DNA of 64,000 nucleotides from Flavobacterium azizsancarii (GTDB lineage Bacteria > Bacteroidota > Bacteroidia > Flavobacteriales > Flavobacteriaceae). How positions within the stretch are numbered: the stretch's first letter is position 1; each line of letters begins with the position of its first letter. This document shows positions 44,981-53,855 of this stretch, one piece after another. The stretch is taken from the NCBI RefSeq assembly GCF_027980145.1, contig NZ_JAMZNK010000017.1:1-64000 (forward strand). The letters are read 5' to 3'. The translations under genes were made by a program, and so were the position numbers. The notes under the pieces are model-generated. The model ran no database searches and was not told where the DNA came from. It worked only from the letters and a program-made list of their open reading frames with translations.

Positions 44981-45032
44981 TATTTTTGGAAAATTTTATT
45001 ACTTCAAAAAATGTATATTTAAAATAAAAATC

Positions 45033-45054
45033 TAATTTTGTGCAATCGATTACA
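45033..45054 (+). promoter_or_regulatory. kduI promoter -7 box and LacI-type operator
   Basis: TAATTTTG (45033-45040) is followed at once by TGCAATCGATTACA (45041-45054), the same operator sequence as at the transporter gene. No clear TTTG is at -33. The kduI start is 15 bases beyond the operator, so the leader would be very short. Confidence 0.7.
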
Positions 45055-45068
45055 TTAAAATAAAAATT

Positions 45069-45908
45069 ATGACAAAATATAGTTCAAGATACGCGTCAAG
45101 CCCAGAAGCTGTAAAAAAATATGATACTCAGGAATTGAGAAATGAATTCTTAATTGATGATTTAATGCAGCAGGACGAAGTTGTATTAACATATTCTCAT
45201 TACGACAGATACATTGCCGGTTCTGCGGTTCCGGTAAAAGGAGATTTGAAATTAGAAAGTATCGATCCGCTTAAAGCAAGCTATTTTTTAGAAAGAAGAG
45301 AAATAGGAATTATCAATGTTGGAGGAAGCGGTTCTATTGTTGTTGAAGGAAAAACATATGAATTAGGATTTAAAGATGCTTTGTATATCGGGAGCGGTAA
45401 CAAAGAAGTAATCTTTAGAAGTAATGACAGCAAAAATCCGGCAAAATATTATATCAACTCTGCACCGGCCCATACTACTTACCCAACGGTAAAAGTAAGT
45501 TTGGCAGAAGCAAATAAATTAGAATTGGGTACGATGGAAACAGCCAATCACCGTACTGTAAATCAAATGATTATTGGAAGTGTGGTTACGACTTGCCAAT
45601 TGCAAATGGGAATGACGGAATTGCGTCCGGGAAGTGTCTGGAATACCATGCCGGCACACGTTCACGATCGTAGAATGGAAGTTTACTTTTATTTGGATAT
45701 TCCGGAAAATCAGGCAGTTTGCCATTTTATGGGACAACCTCAGGAAACAAGACATATCTGGATGAACAATCATCAGGCAGTGATTTCTCCGCCATGGTCA
45801 ATTCACTCAGGCTCAGGAACCAGTAATTATACTTTTATCTGGGGAATGGCGGGAGAAAATTTAGATTACGGAGATATGGATGTTTGTAAAATCACAGATT
45901 TAAGATAA
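45069..45908 (+). CDS. kduI: 5-dehydro-4-deoxy-D-glucuronate isomerase
   Basis: The 279-residue product matches KduI in length and sequence. KduI converts 5-dehydro-4-deoxyglucuronate, from unsaturated galacturonate, to 3-deoxy-D-glycero-2,5-hexodiulosonate. The cupin metal site is visible in MPAHVHDRRMEVYFY (two His and a Glu) with a later His in PPWSIHSGSGTSNYTFIWGM. The N terminus MTKYSSRYASSPEAVKKYDT is also typical. It acts in the cytoplasm on products of the GH105 hydrolases of this locus. It precedes kduD by five bases. Confidence 0.95.
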   Translation: MTKYSSRYASSPEAVKKYDTQELRNEFLIDDLMQQDEVVLTYSHYDRYIAGSAVPVKGDLKLESIDPLKASYFLERREIGIINVGGSGSIVVEGKTYELGFKDALYIGSGNKEVIFRSNDSKNPAKYYINSAPAHTTYPTVKVSLAEANKLELGTMETANHRTVNQMIIGSVVTTCQLQMGMTELRPGSVWNTMPAHVHDRRMEVYFYLDIPENQAVCHFMGQPQETRHIWMNNHQAVISPPWSIHSGSGTSNYTFIWGMAGENLDYGDMDVCKITDLR

Positions 45909-45913
45909 GAATT

Positions 45914-46705
45914 ATGACAGACTTATTTGATATAAAAGGAAAAATTGCCCTGATTACAGGAAGTACACACGGACTGGGTATGGCAATGGCAAAAGGATTA
46001 GGTCAGGCTGGAGCAACAATTGTTGTAAACGGAAACTCTTCTCAGCAAAAAATTGACGATGCTGTAGCAGCACTTCAAAGTGAAGGAATAAATGCGGTTG
46101 GTTACAAATTTAATGTAACCGATGAAAAAGAAGTGATCTCTGCAATTCAGAAAATTGAAAGTGAAGTAGGGCCAATTGCAATTTTGATTAACAATGCGGG
46201 AATCATCAAAAGAATTCCGTTAATCGAAATGGAAGTTGCCGATTTTAAAGAAGTGATTGATATCGATTTAGTTTCTCCTTTTATTGTCTCTAAGCATGTT
46301 GCAAAAGGAATGATCGAAAGAAGACAAGGAAAAATAATCAACATTTGCTCGATGATGAGTGAATTAGGCCGTAATACGGTTGGTGCTTATGCTGCTGCAA
46401 AAGGCGGCTTGAAAATGCTGACTAAAAACATGGCGACAGAATGGGCAAAATACAATGTTCAGATCAACGGAATCGGACCGGGTTATTTTGCTACGGAACA
46501 AACAAAACCTATTCGTGTTGATGGTCACCCTTTTAACGATTTTATCATCAGTCGTACTCCGGCTGCAAAATGGGGAGATCCGGGTGATTTAGCAGGAGCA
46601 GCAATATTTTTATCTTCAAAAGCAAGTGATTTTGTCAACGGTCACATTTTGTATGTAGATGGTGGAATTTTGGCTACAATTGGTAAACCATCAAACGAAG
46701 AATAA
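45914..46705 (+). CDS. kduD: 2-deoxy-D-gluconate 3-dehydrogenase, KduD type
   Basis: The 263-residue product is a classical SDR with TGSTHGLG, NNAG, and YAAAKGG (catalytic Tyr and Lys), and a KduD-like end (FVNGHILYVDGGILATIGKP). KduD reduces 3-deoxy-D-glycero-2,5-hexodiulosonate to 2-keto-3-deoxygluconate, the step after KduI, whose gene ends five bases upstream. The pairing makes the assignment firm. It is about ten residues longer than E. coli KduD. Confidence 0.93.
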   Translation: MTDLFDIKGKIALITGSTHGLGMAMAKGLGQAGATIVVNGNSSQQKIDDAVAALQSEGINAVGYKFNVTDEKEVISAIQKIESEVGPIAILINNAGIIKRIPLIEMEVADFKEVIDIDLVSPFIVSKHVAKGMIERRQGKIINICSMMSELGRNTVGAYAAAKGGLKMLTKNMATEWAKYNVQINGIGPGYFATEQTKPIRVDGHPFNDFIISRTPAAKWGDPGDLAGAAIFLSSKASDFVNGHILYVDGGILATIGKPSNEE

Positions 46706-46729
46706 TTCTCAAATTATATTTAAAAAGAC

Positions 46730-48136
46730 ATGAGCGCAAATCAAACATTCATAAACGATAACTTTTTACTTGAAAATAAATTTGCTGAAGAGTTATACCA
46801 TAACTATTCAAAAAATCAACCTATAATCGATTATCACAATCATTTGAATCCTCAGTTTATTGCTGAAGATAAAATTTTTGACAATATCACACAGGTTTGG
46901 ATCAACGGAGATCATTATAAATGGCGCGCGATGCGTACGTTGGGAATCAACGAGCAATTCGTAACCGGAAATGGTTCAGATAAAGATAAGTTCATCAACT
47001 GGGCAAAAACGGTTCCGTACACCATGCGTAATCCTTTGTACCACTGGACACATTTAGAATTAGCACGTTATTTTGATATCTATGATTTACTGAATGAAAA
47101 ATCAGCAGAGAAAATCTATATCGAAACTACGGAAAAAATTAATTCTCAGGCATACAGCACACAAAACCTGCTTAAAAAAGTAAACGCTGAATTGGTTTGT
47201 ACTACAGAAGATCCGATTGATAGTTTAGAGTTTCACCAGAAACTGGCAAAAAATCCTATCGGAACTAAAATGAGTACGGCTTTCAGACCTGATAAAGCCA
47301 TCTTAATTTCTAATGATGGTTATAATGCATATCTGGACACATTAGGGGATGTGTCCGGAGTTGCAATTAATACCTACTCAGATTTATGTAGTGCATTAAA
47401 AAACAGAATTGAATTTTTTAATTCAAATGGCTGCAAACTTAGTGATCACGGTTTGGATCAGATTTATTTTGAAAATTTTACGGAGAGTGAAATAAATACA
47501 ATTTTCAAAAAGAAAAGAGAAAATCAAACTATTACTCCCGAGGAAGCATTGAAATTTCAAAGTGCAGTATTGTTATTCTTGTCTGAAACGTACCATCAGT
47601 TTGGCTGGGTACAGCAGTTTCACTTAGGTGCATTGCGCAATAATAATGCTCGTATGCATAGCATTTTAGGACCTGATACAGGTTGGGATTCTATTGGAGA
47701 TTATCCACAGGCCCAAAAATTATCAAGTTTTTTAAATGCATTGGACAGTAAAGATAAATTGACCAAAACGATCATTTATAATTTAAATCCGGCTGATAAC
47801 GAAGTGATGGCTACCATGATTGGAAATTTCAATGACGGAAGCATTAAAGGTAAAGTGCAGTTTGGATCTGGTTGGTGGTTTTTGGATCAAAAAGACGGAA
47901 TGACCAAACAACTAAATGCCCTTTCAAACATGGGATTAATTAGTTGTTTCGTTGGAATGCTTACAGATTCAAGAAGTTTCTTGTCTTTCCCAAGACACGA
48001 ATATTTCAGACGTATTTTATGTAATCTTCTTGGAGATGAAATCAAACGCGGAGAATTGCCAAACGACATGGAATGGATAGGAAAACTGGTTGCTGATATT
48101 TCATACAACAACGCAAAAGAATATTTCAAATTTTAA
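46730..48136 (+). CDS. uxaC: Uronate isomerase
   Basis: The 468-residue product is UxaC, which isomerises D-galacturonate to tagaturonate and glucuronate to fructuronate. The amidohydrolase-fold metal motif is in PIIDYHNHLNPQFIAEDK. Other family marks are VWINGDHYKWRAMRTLGIN, FGWVQQFHLGALRNNNARM and LIGML-type SCFVGMLTDSRSFLSFPRHE near the end. Length fits the family. It sits 24 bases after kduD, joining the two uronate arms in one transcript. Confidence 0.96.
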   Translation: MSANQTFINDNFLLENKFAEELYHNYSKNQPIIDYHNHLNPQFIAEDKIFDNITQVWINGDHYKWRAMRTLGINEQFVTGNGSDKDKFINWAKTVPYTMRNPLYHWTHLELARYFDIYDLLNEKSAEKIYIETTEKINSQAYSTQNLLKKVNAELVCTTEDPIDSLEFHQKLAKNPIGTKMSTAFRPDKAILISNDGYNAYLDTLGDVSGVAINTYSDLCSALKNRIEFFNSNGCKLSDHGLDQIYFENFTESEINTIFKKKRENQTITPEEALKFQSAVLLFLSETYHQFGWVQQFHLGALRNNNARMHSILGPDTGWDSIGDYPQAQKLSSFLNALDSKDKLTKTIIYNLNPADNEVMATMIGNFNDGSIKGKVQFGSGWWFLDQKDGMTKQLNALSNMGLISCFVGMLTDSRSFLSFPRHEYFRRILCNLLGDEIKRGELPNDMEWIGKLVADISYNNAKEYFKF

Positions 48137-48153
48137 TTGAGAATAAAGAATTT

Positions 48154-48260
48154 TACCATTAAGATATTAAAGCAAAGCTTAATTTTTCTTAATCACTTAA
48201 TGGTAAAAGAAAACTATTAAGACACAGCTTAATTTACTTAATCTCTTAATGGTGAAAAAA
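48154..48260. repeat. Direct repeats between uxaC and kdgK
   Basis: Two copies of AGCTTAATTT..CTTAATC(A/T)CTTAATGGT lie at 48175-48209 and 48225-48260. ACCATTAAGA at 48154 is inverted relative to TCTTAATGGT at 48244, so the stretch could fold. There is no terminator-type T-run. Confidence 0.5.
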
Positions 48261-48292
48261 AGAAAAATTTACTGGTAAAACAATAAAACAAT

Positions 48293-49315
48293 ATGAGTAA
48301 AGTAGTTGCATTCGGAGAAATTATGTTGCGTCTTTCGACAGAGAGGCATTTACGTTTTTCGCAGGCTAAAGCATTTGGCGCTTCTTATGGAGGAGGCGAA
48401 TTTAATGTTTGTGTGTCTTTAGCGAATTACGGCTTAGATGCGGAATTTGTAACAAGATTACCTGAAAACGAAATTGGTGCTTCGGCATTAAAAGAAATGA
48501 GAAAAATGAATGTAGAGTCCAAAAACATAGTTTATGGAGGTGAACGTTTAGGAATTTATTTTCTTGAAACTGGTGCAGGAACACGTGGCAGTAACGTTGT
48601 TTACGATCGTGCACACAGTTCAATGGCAACTATTCAAAAAGGATCAATTGACTGGGAGAAAGTCCTGGAAGGTGCAAGTTGGTTTCACTGGAGCGGTATT
48701 ACTCCGGCGATCTCACAAAGTGCTGCCGAAGCTTGTTTAGAAGCTATTCAGGCGGCTCATAAATTAGGGATTACGATTTCATGCGATTTGAATTACAGAT
48801 CAAAACTATGGCAATATGGCAAAACTCCAAGTGATGTTATGCCGGAAATGTTACAGTACAGCAATGTTATTTTGGGTGATATTGATACTGCGTATTTCAT
48901 GTTAGGAATCCCAAAAGTAAATCCTAATTATCAGGATGAGAAATCGCTTCCGGTTTTATACACAAAGCTGTTTGATCTGATTCCGAATTTAAAAACAGTA
49001 GCAACAACATTACGTTATTCTGTAAGCGCATCACACCAACGAATTGGAGGTATTTTGTTTGACGGAAAAGCAATTTATCAGGCAGCTGTAAAAGAAGTTA
49101 CGCCGGTTGTAGACAGAGTAGGCAGTGGAGATGCTTTTATGGGAGGATTAATTTACGGATTACAGCAATACCAGAATAATAACCAGAGAGCTTTAGATTT
49201 TGCAGTAGCTGCCTGTTGTTTAAAACATACTATTGCAGGAGATTATAACCTGGTTACTTTAAAAGAAGTTGAAAATATGATAGATGGTGATGGTTCTGCA
49301 TTAGTATCTAGATAA
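48293..49315 (+). CDS. kdgK: 2-keto-3-deoxygluconate kinase (PfkB family)
   Basis: The 340-residue product phosphorylates 2-keto-3-deoxygluconate to KDPG. PfkB signatures are present: the N-terminal FGEIMLRLSTERHLRFSQAK, GGGEFNVCVSLANYG, and the C-terminal VDRVGSGDAFMGGLIYG with the catalytic aspartate in GSGDAF. It follows the uxaC gene after 156 bases of repeats and is 10 bases before kdgA. Position and sequence agree on KdgK over other PfkB sugar kinases. Confidence 0.93.
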   Translation: MSKVVAFGEIMLRLSTERHLRFSQAKAFGASYGGGEFNVCVSLANYGLDAEFVTRLPENEIGASALKEMRKMNVESKNIVYGGERLGIYFLETGAGTRGSNVVYDRAHSSMATIQKGSIDWEKVLEGASWFHWSGITPAISQSAAEACLEAIQAAHKLGITISCDLNYRSKLWQYGKTPSDVMPEMLQYSNVILGDIDTAYFMLGIPKVNPNYQDEKSLPVLYTKLFDLIPNLKTVATTLRYSVSASHQRIGGILFDGKAIYQAAVKEVTPVVDRVGSGDAFMGGLIYGLQQYQNNNQRALDFAVAACCLKHTIAGDYNLVTLKEVENMIDGDGSALVSR

Positions 49316-49325
49316 TTAATATAAA

Positions 49326-49994
49326 ATGGCAAAATATTCAAGAATTGAAGTGGCTTTACAAATGAAAGAAAACGGAATGGTTCCGTTGTTTTTTCATTCA
49401 GATATCGAAATAAGCAAAAAAGTATTAAAAGCCTGTTATGATGGTGGTGCAAGGTTAATGGAGTTTACAAGCAGGGGCGATTTTGCTCATGAAGTTTTTG
49501 GGGCTTTAAACAAATATGCATTGGCTGAACTACCGGGAATGATGTTGGGTGTAGGTTCTATAACTGATGCTGCTGCAGCCTCATTGTACATGAGTTTAGG
49601 AGCTAATTTTATTGTAACTCCGGTTTTTAGAGAAGATATCGCAATTGCCTGTAACCGTCGTAAGGTATTATGGTCGCCAGGTTGCGGAACACTTACAGAA
49701 ATAGCAAGAGCAGAAGAATTGGGTTGCGAAATTGTAAAACTATTCCCTGGGGATATTTACGGACCGGAATTTATAAAAGCAATAAAAGGCCCATGCCCAT
49801 GGACAAGCATCATGCCTACAGGAGGTGTTTTGCCAACGGTAGAAAGTTTGACTTCATGGCTAAGTGCAGGCGCAACATGCGTAGGTATCGGATCGCAATT
49901 AATATCAAAAGACATATTAGATAATAAGGATTATGACGGTTTAAAAACCAAAGTAAGTCAGGTTCTTGAGATCATTAAAAATATTAGAAAATAA
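49326..49994 (+). CDS. kdgA: KDPG aldolase (2-keto-3-deoxy-6-phosphogluconate aldolase)
   Basis: The 222-residue product is a class I aldolase splitting KDPG into pyruvate and glyceraldehyde 3-phosphate. Family marks are MEFTSRGDFAHE with the catalytic glutamate, GVGSITDAAAASLYMSLGAN, CEIVKLFPGDIYG with the Schiff-base lysine, and the phosphate-binding MPTGGVLPTVESL. It is slightly longer than the E. coli enzyme at the N terminus. It ends the first uronate operon, followed by a strong hairpin. Confidence 0.94.
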   Translation: MAKYSRIEVALQMKENGMVPLFFHSDIEISKKVLKACYDGGARLMEFTSRGDFAHEVFGALNKYALAELPGMMLGVGSITDAAAASLYMSLGANFIVTPVFREDIAIACNRRKVLWSPGCGTLTEIARAEELGCEIVKLFPGDIYGPEFIKAIKGPCPWTSIMPTGGVLPTVESLTSWLSAGATCVGIGSQLISKDILDNKDYDGLKTKVSQVLEIIKNIRK

Positions 49995-50063
49995 ATAAGG
50001 ATTAATCATGCCAATTCCTTATTTAGATTGCGTTTTTTTTAGATTTTAGAGATTGTAATTGAG

Positions 50064-50132
50064 CATTACACTTGAAAAATAAATCTTGTCATTCCTCACA
50101 GCAAGATTTATTTTCCTCACACAAGTGTAATG
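50064..50132. repeat. 69-nt two-stem hairpin between kdgA and uxaB
   Basis: An outer 11-bp stem (CATTACACTTG with CAAGTGTAATG) encloses an inner 13-bp stem (AAAATAAATCTTG with CAAGATTTATTTT). All 24 pairs are Watson-Crick. The loop is 13 bases, and a 1-against-7 internal loop joins the stems. The loop and the internal loop both contain CCTCACA. TTTCTTTT follows on the plus strand, a poor T-tract. Confidence 0.85.
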
Positions 50133-50216
50133 TTTCTTTTACAATGTAAAAAAAAAGCTAATAAAAGAATAAGGTATTTAATGTGGTTATTTATAACGCT
50201 TTAAAGAAAATTTAAA

Positions 50217-51680
50217 ATGAAAAAATTAAATAGAATAAATACAGGATTAGAAAAGTTATATCCAATTAAGGTAGTTCAGTTTGGAGAAGGTAACTTTTTA
50301 AGAGCTTTTGTTGATTATGCTTTTCACAAACTAAATAAAGAAGTTGATTTTAATGCCGGTATTGCAATAGTTCAACCTTTGAAAGACGGTATGGTAAACA
50401 TGATTAATGATCAGGACGGTCTTTATACCTTGTTTATGAACGGAATTAAAAAAGGCGAAAAGATACAGGATATTGAGTTGATTACTAATATTGTAAAAAC
50501 GATAAACCCATATACTGAGTTTGCAAATTATTTGGCTTTAGCCAAAGAAGAAGAACTTCAGTTTATTGTTTCCAATACTACTGAAGCTGGAATTGAATTC
50601 ATTGAAAGTGATACTCCGGACATGCAGCCGCCAGTGTCATTTCCTGCAAAGCTGACTGTTTTATTGTATGAAAGATTTAAACATTTTAATGGAGATGCTT
50701 CTAAAGGAGTAACAATCATTCCTTGTGAATTGATTGATTATAACTCAGAAACGCTGAAAAAATATATTTTGCAATATTGTGATACATGGAAGTTAGAAGA
50801 TGCATTTAAAACTTGGGTATCAGATGCTTGTACATATCACAGTACTTTGGTTGACAGAATTGTTCCCGGATATCCAAGAGCTGAAATTGAAGAATACAAT
50901 AATAAATTAGATTATCAGGATAATTTAATTGTTGCTGCTGAACCTTTTTTCCTTTGGGCTATTGAAGGCGGAGATGCTTTAAAAACAAAATTGCCTTTTC
51001 ATAAAACAGATTTGAATGTAAAAATCGTTGATGATATACGTCCCTTTAAAATGATTAAAGTTCGTATTTTAAACGGTTCGCACACAGCAATGGTTCCTTT
51101 TTCACTTTTGTACGGAAACAAATTAGTAATGGAAACTGTTGACGGAGATTTTACAGGAAAATTTGTCAATAGCGTTATTCGCGAAATTAGTGAAACTCTT
51201 GATATGGACAAAAATGAAATTACGGCCTATTCTGAGGAAGTAATGGACCGATTTAAAAATCCGTTTATCAAACATGCACTTGCGGATATTGCATTAAATT
51301 CTGTCTCGAAATTCAAAGTAAGGGTTTTGCCTAGTTTATTAGGATATTATAATGCGAACAAAAAATTACCTGTTAATTTGACTTTTTCATTAGCGAGTTT
51401 AATTCGTTTCTACAAAGGAACATGGAATGGTCAAAGTTTACCGGTTAAAGACAGCGAAGATATTGTGTCTTTCTTTAATGGACTTTGGAAATCTGATGAT
51501 TATGAGAAAATAGCAAGACTTACTTTGCAGAATAAAAGTTTCTGGGATGAAGATTTAACTCTTGTACCAGGTTTAACAAAAGCAATTACAATAGCATTAG
51601 AAGAAATTGATGCAAACGGAATAGAAAATGGGTTCGCCAATTTTCAAAAACAATTAAATACAACAACTCAGAAAGTTTAG
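50217..51680 (+). CDS. uxaB: Tagaturonate reductase (altronate oxidoreductase)
   Basis: The 487-residue product belongs to the long-chain mannitol dehydrogenase family. IKVVQFGEGNFLRAFVDYAF at the N terminus binds NAD, and the catalytic lysine region is KMIKVRILNGSHTAMVPFSL. UxaB reduces tagaturonate to altronate. Length is close to E. coli UxaB, and the altronate dehydratase gene starts two bases after its stop, which favours UxaB over UxuB. It begins a second uronate transcript or a read-through part of the first. Confidence 0.94.
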   Translation: MKKLNRINTGLEKLYPIKVVQFGEGNFLRAFVDYAFHKLNKEVDFNAGIAIVQPLKDGMVNMINDQDGLYTLFMNGIKKGEKIQDIELITNIVKTINPYTEFANYLALAKEEELQFIVSNTTEAGIEFIESDTPDMQPPVSFPAKLTVLLYERFKHFNGDASKGVTIIPCELIDYNSETLKKYILQYCDTWKLEDAFKTWVSDACTYHSTLVDRIVPGYPRAEIEEYNNKLDYQDNLIVAAEPFFLWAIEGGDALKTKLPFHKTDLNVKIVDDIRPFKMIKVRILNGSHTAMVPFSLLYGNKLVMETVDGDFTGKFVNSVIREISETLDMDKNEITAYSEEVMDRFKNPFIKHALADIALNSVSKFKVRVLPSLLGYYNANKKLPVNLTFSLASLIRFYKGTWNGQSLPVKDSEDIVSFFNGLWKSDDYEKIARLTLQNKSFWDEDLTLVPGLTKAITIALEEIDANGIENGFANFQKQLNTTTQKV

Positions 51681-51682
51681 TT

Positions 51683-53305
51683 ATGGCAACGCAAAAAAAA
51701 TTAATAAAAGTTCATCCTACTGATAATGTAGCAGTAGCTTTGGTGAATCTTTCAGCAGGTGAAGTGATTAACTTTGAAGGTGAAGATATCACTGTTGAGG
51801 CTGATGTAAAAATGAAACATAAAATCGCAATGGTTCCTTTTAATGTAGGAGACAGGATTATTATGTACGGTGTTTTGGTAGGGAAAGCAAGTGCGAGAAT
51901 CGAAAAAGGAGGATTGCTTTCTACACTAAACGTAAAACATGAAAGCGATAAAGTAACCGGTAAAACGGAAACAATTGGCTGGACTGCTCCAAATATTGAT
52001 AAATGGAAAGACAGAACATGGCAAGGTTATCACAGGGAAGACGGACAGGTTGGAACTGAGAATGTTTGGTTGTTTTTTCCTTTAGTATTCTGTGAAAACA
52101 GAAATATCGAGATATTAAAAGATATCTTCGAAAAAGAATTGATGAAGCCAAAGGAAAACGATTATCAATTATTGCTTCGTTCTTTGGTAAAAACTGAAAC
52201 TGGCGGTGCAGGAAATGAGGCGGCTTCAAACGATGCTAACTTGTTCAATAATATCGAAGTAAAGTTTATCACGCACCAAGGTGGTTGTGGAGGTATTCGT
52301 CAGGATTCGCATAGTCTGGCTAAGTTATTGGCAGGTTATGTAAACAATCCAAACGTGGCAGGAGCAACTGTATTGAGTTTAGGATGTCAGAACTTACAGA
52401 TTCAGATCTTTAAAGACGCAATGGATGCGATCAATCCAAACAGTAACAAGCCTGTTTTGATTTACGATCAGCAACAAATAGGAACTATCGAAGCAATGCT
52501 TAGCAGTGTTGTAAAAGATACGTTTGAAGCGATTAAAAAAGCAAATGAAATAAAAAGAGAACCAGCTCCGTTATCGAAACTAAGAATTGGTTTAGAGTGT
52601 GGTGGATCTGACGGATTCTCTGGAATTTCAGCTAATCCAACATTGGGAGTGTTATCGGATCATTTAGTTGCTTTAGGAGGAACTACAATTCTTTCTGAGT
52701 TTCCTGAACTATGTGGAGTAGAGCAGGAATTAGTAAATCGCTGTGTAGATGATAAGGATGGAAAACGTTTCTTAGACTTAATGCAATGGTACGAAAAAAC
52801 AGTTGTAGATGCAGGTTCAGGATTTGACATGAATCCATCTCCGGGTAACATCAAGGACGGTTTGATTACAGATGCAATGAAATCTGCTGGTGCTGCTAAA
52901 AAAGGAGGGACTTCACCAATTACAGGTGTTTTCGATTATGGAGAATATATTAATGAACCAGGCTTTACATTGTTATGTACTCCTGGAAACGATGTTGAAT
53001 GTACAACTGCAATGGTAGGTTCAGGAGCAAATATGGTATTGTTTACAACAGGTTTAGGGACGCCAACAGGAAACCCGATCGCACCGGTTGTAAAAATCTC
53101 TTCAAACACACAATTAGCGAATAAAATGTCTGATATTATTGATATCGATACTGGTGGAATCATCACTGGAGAAAAATCAATTGACGAAATGGCTGACGAA
53201 ATGTTAGAATTTATAATAAATGTCGCTAGCGGTACAATCAAAACCAAAGCAGCAATCTTAAACCAAAACGATTTTATTCCTTGGAAAAGAGGCGTTTCTT
53301 TGTAA
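51683..53305 (+). CDS. uxaA: Altronate dehydratase
   Basis: The 540-residue product dehydrates altronate to 2-keto-3-deoxygluconate. An N-terminal SAF domain (about 5-90, VHPTDNVAVALVNLSAGEVI) is followed by the UxaA catalytic region with GYHREDGQVGTENVW, THQGGCGGIRQDSHSLAKLL, ECGGSDGFSGISANPTLG and the C-terminal GTPTGNPIAPVVKISSN. Conserved cysteines (for example in GGCGG and LECGGSD) fit an iron-dependent enzyme. It is two bases behind uxaB, so translation is likely coupled. A repeat-hairpin 25 bases on may terminate the transcript. Confidence 0.95.
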   Translation: MATQKKLIKVHPTDNVAVALVNLSAGEVINFEGEDITVEADVKMKHKIAMVPFNVGDRIIMYGVLVGKASARIEKGGLLSTLNVKHESDKVTGKTETIGWTAPNIDKWKDRTWQGYHREDGQVGTENVWLFFPLVFCENRNIEILKDIFEKELMKPKENDYQLLLRSLVKTETGGAGNEAASNDANLFNNIEVKFITHQGGCGGIRQDSHSLAKLLAGYVNNPNVAGATVLSLGCQNLQIQIFKDAMDAINPNSNKPVLIYDQQQIGTIEAMLSSVVKDTFEAIKKANEIKREPAPLSKLRIGLECGGSDGFSGISANPTLGVLSDHLVALGGTTILSEFPELCGVEQELVNRCVDDKDGKRFLDLMQWYEKTVVDAGSGFDMNPSPGNIKDGLITDAMKSAGAAKKGGTSPITGVFDYGEYINEPGFTLLCTPGNDVECTTAMVGSGANMVLFTTGLGTPTGNPIAPVVKISSNTQLANKMSDIIDIDTGGIITGEKSIDEMADEMLEFIINVASGTIKTKAAILNQNDFIPWKRGVSL

Positions 53306-53317
53306 GGTTATGTCGTA

Positions 53318-53844
53318 ATATACATGTAGAGACGCACAGCAGTGCGTCTTAAGAAAATATAAGTTGTATTATAAAAAGATACAAAATGAGAAAGCATCAT
53401 ATAAGTTTTATATGGTGCTTTTTTTTGCCACAGATTAAAAATATTAAAAGTTTTTTTGCCACGAATTCCACGAATTAATTGTCTTAAACTAATCTTGCAA
53501 AGATTAGTTTAAATAATCAGAGAATAAAAAATTCGTGATAATTCGTGTAATTCGTTGCAAACTTTTTTAAATCATTATATCAGGATAGTTATCGGAAATC
53601 ACTAATATGAGCTTGTCGCTACAATGCAGTTTTTATTATATTTTATAACTTACATGGTGGATAATTAGCATTTTAAAATTAGTCATAATTAATGTAATTC
53701 GTGGCTAACTTTTTTTAAACCATTATATACGGATAGTTATCGGAAATTACTAATATGAGCTAATTTATACAGGCCAGTTTGTATTTTATTATGTCATTAT
53801 ATGGTAAAAAAAAGACGCACAGCTGTGCGTCTCTACATGTATAT
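53318..53844. repeat. 527-bp cassette with 31/32-identical inverted ends
   Basis: The end at 53318-53349 and the end at 53813-53844 are inverted copies matching at 31 of 32 positions. Each contains a hairpin (AGACGCACAGC with its complement). Inside are CCACGAATTCCACGAATT-type repeats and a tandem duplication: 53548-53613 and 53695-53761 share CGGATAGTTATCGGAAATnACTAATATGAGC-type sequence, both parts being about 85% alike. It has no credible gene. It fills the gap between convergent uxaA and lacI, and its end hairpins may terminate both. Confidence 0.75.
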
Positions 53845-53855
53845 GGTGTAAAGCG

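Noticed and set aside
46823..46834. ATAATCGATTAT, similar to the LacI operator core, inside uxaC
   Set aside because: It encodes part of the conserved metal-binding motif IIDYHNH, is not joined to a -7 box, and lacks the outer TG/CA bases.
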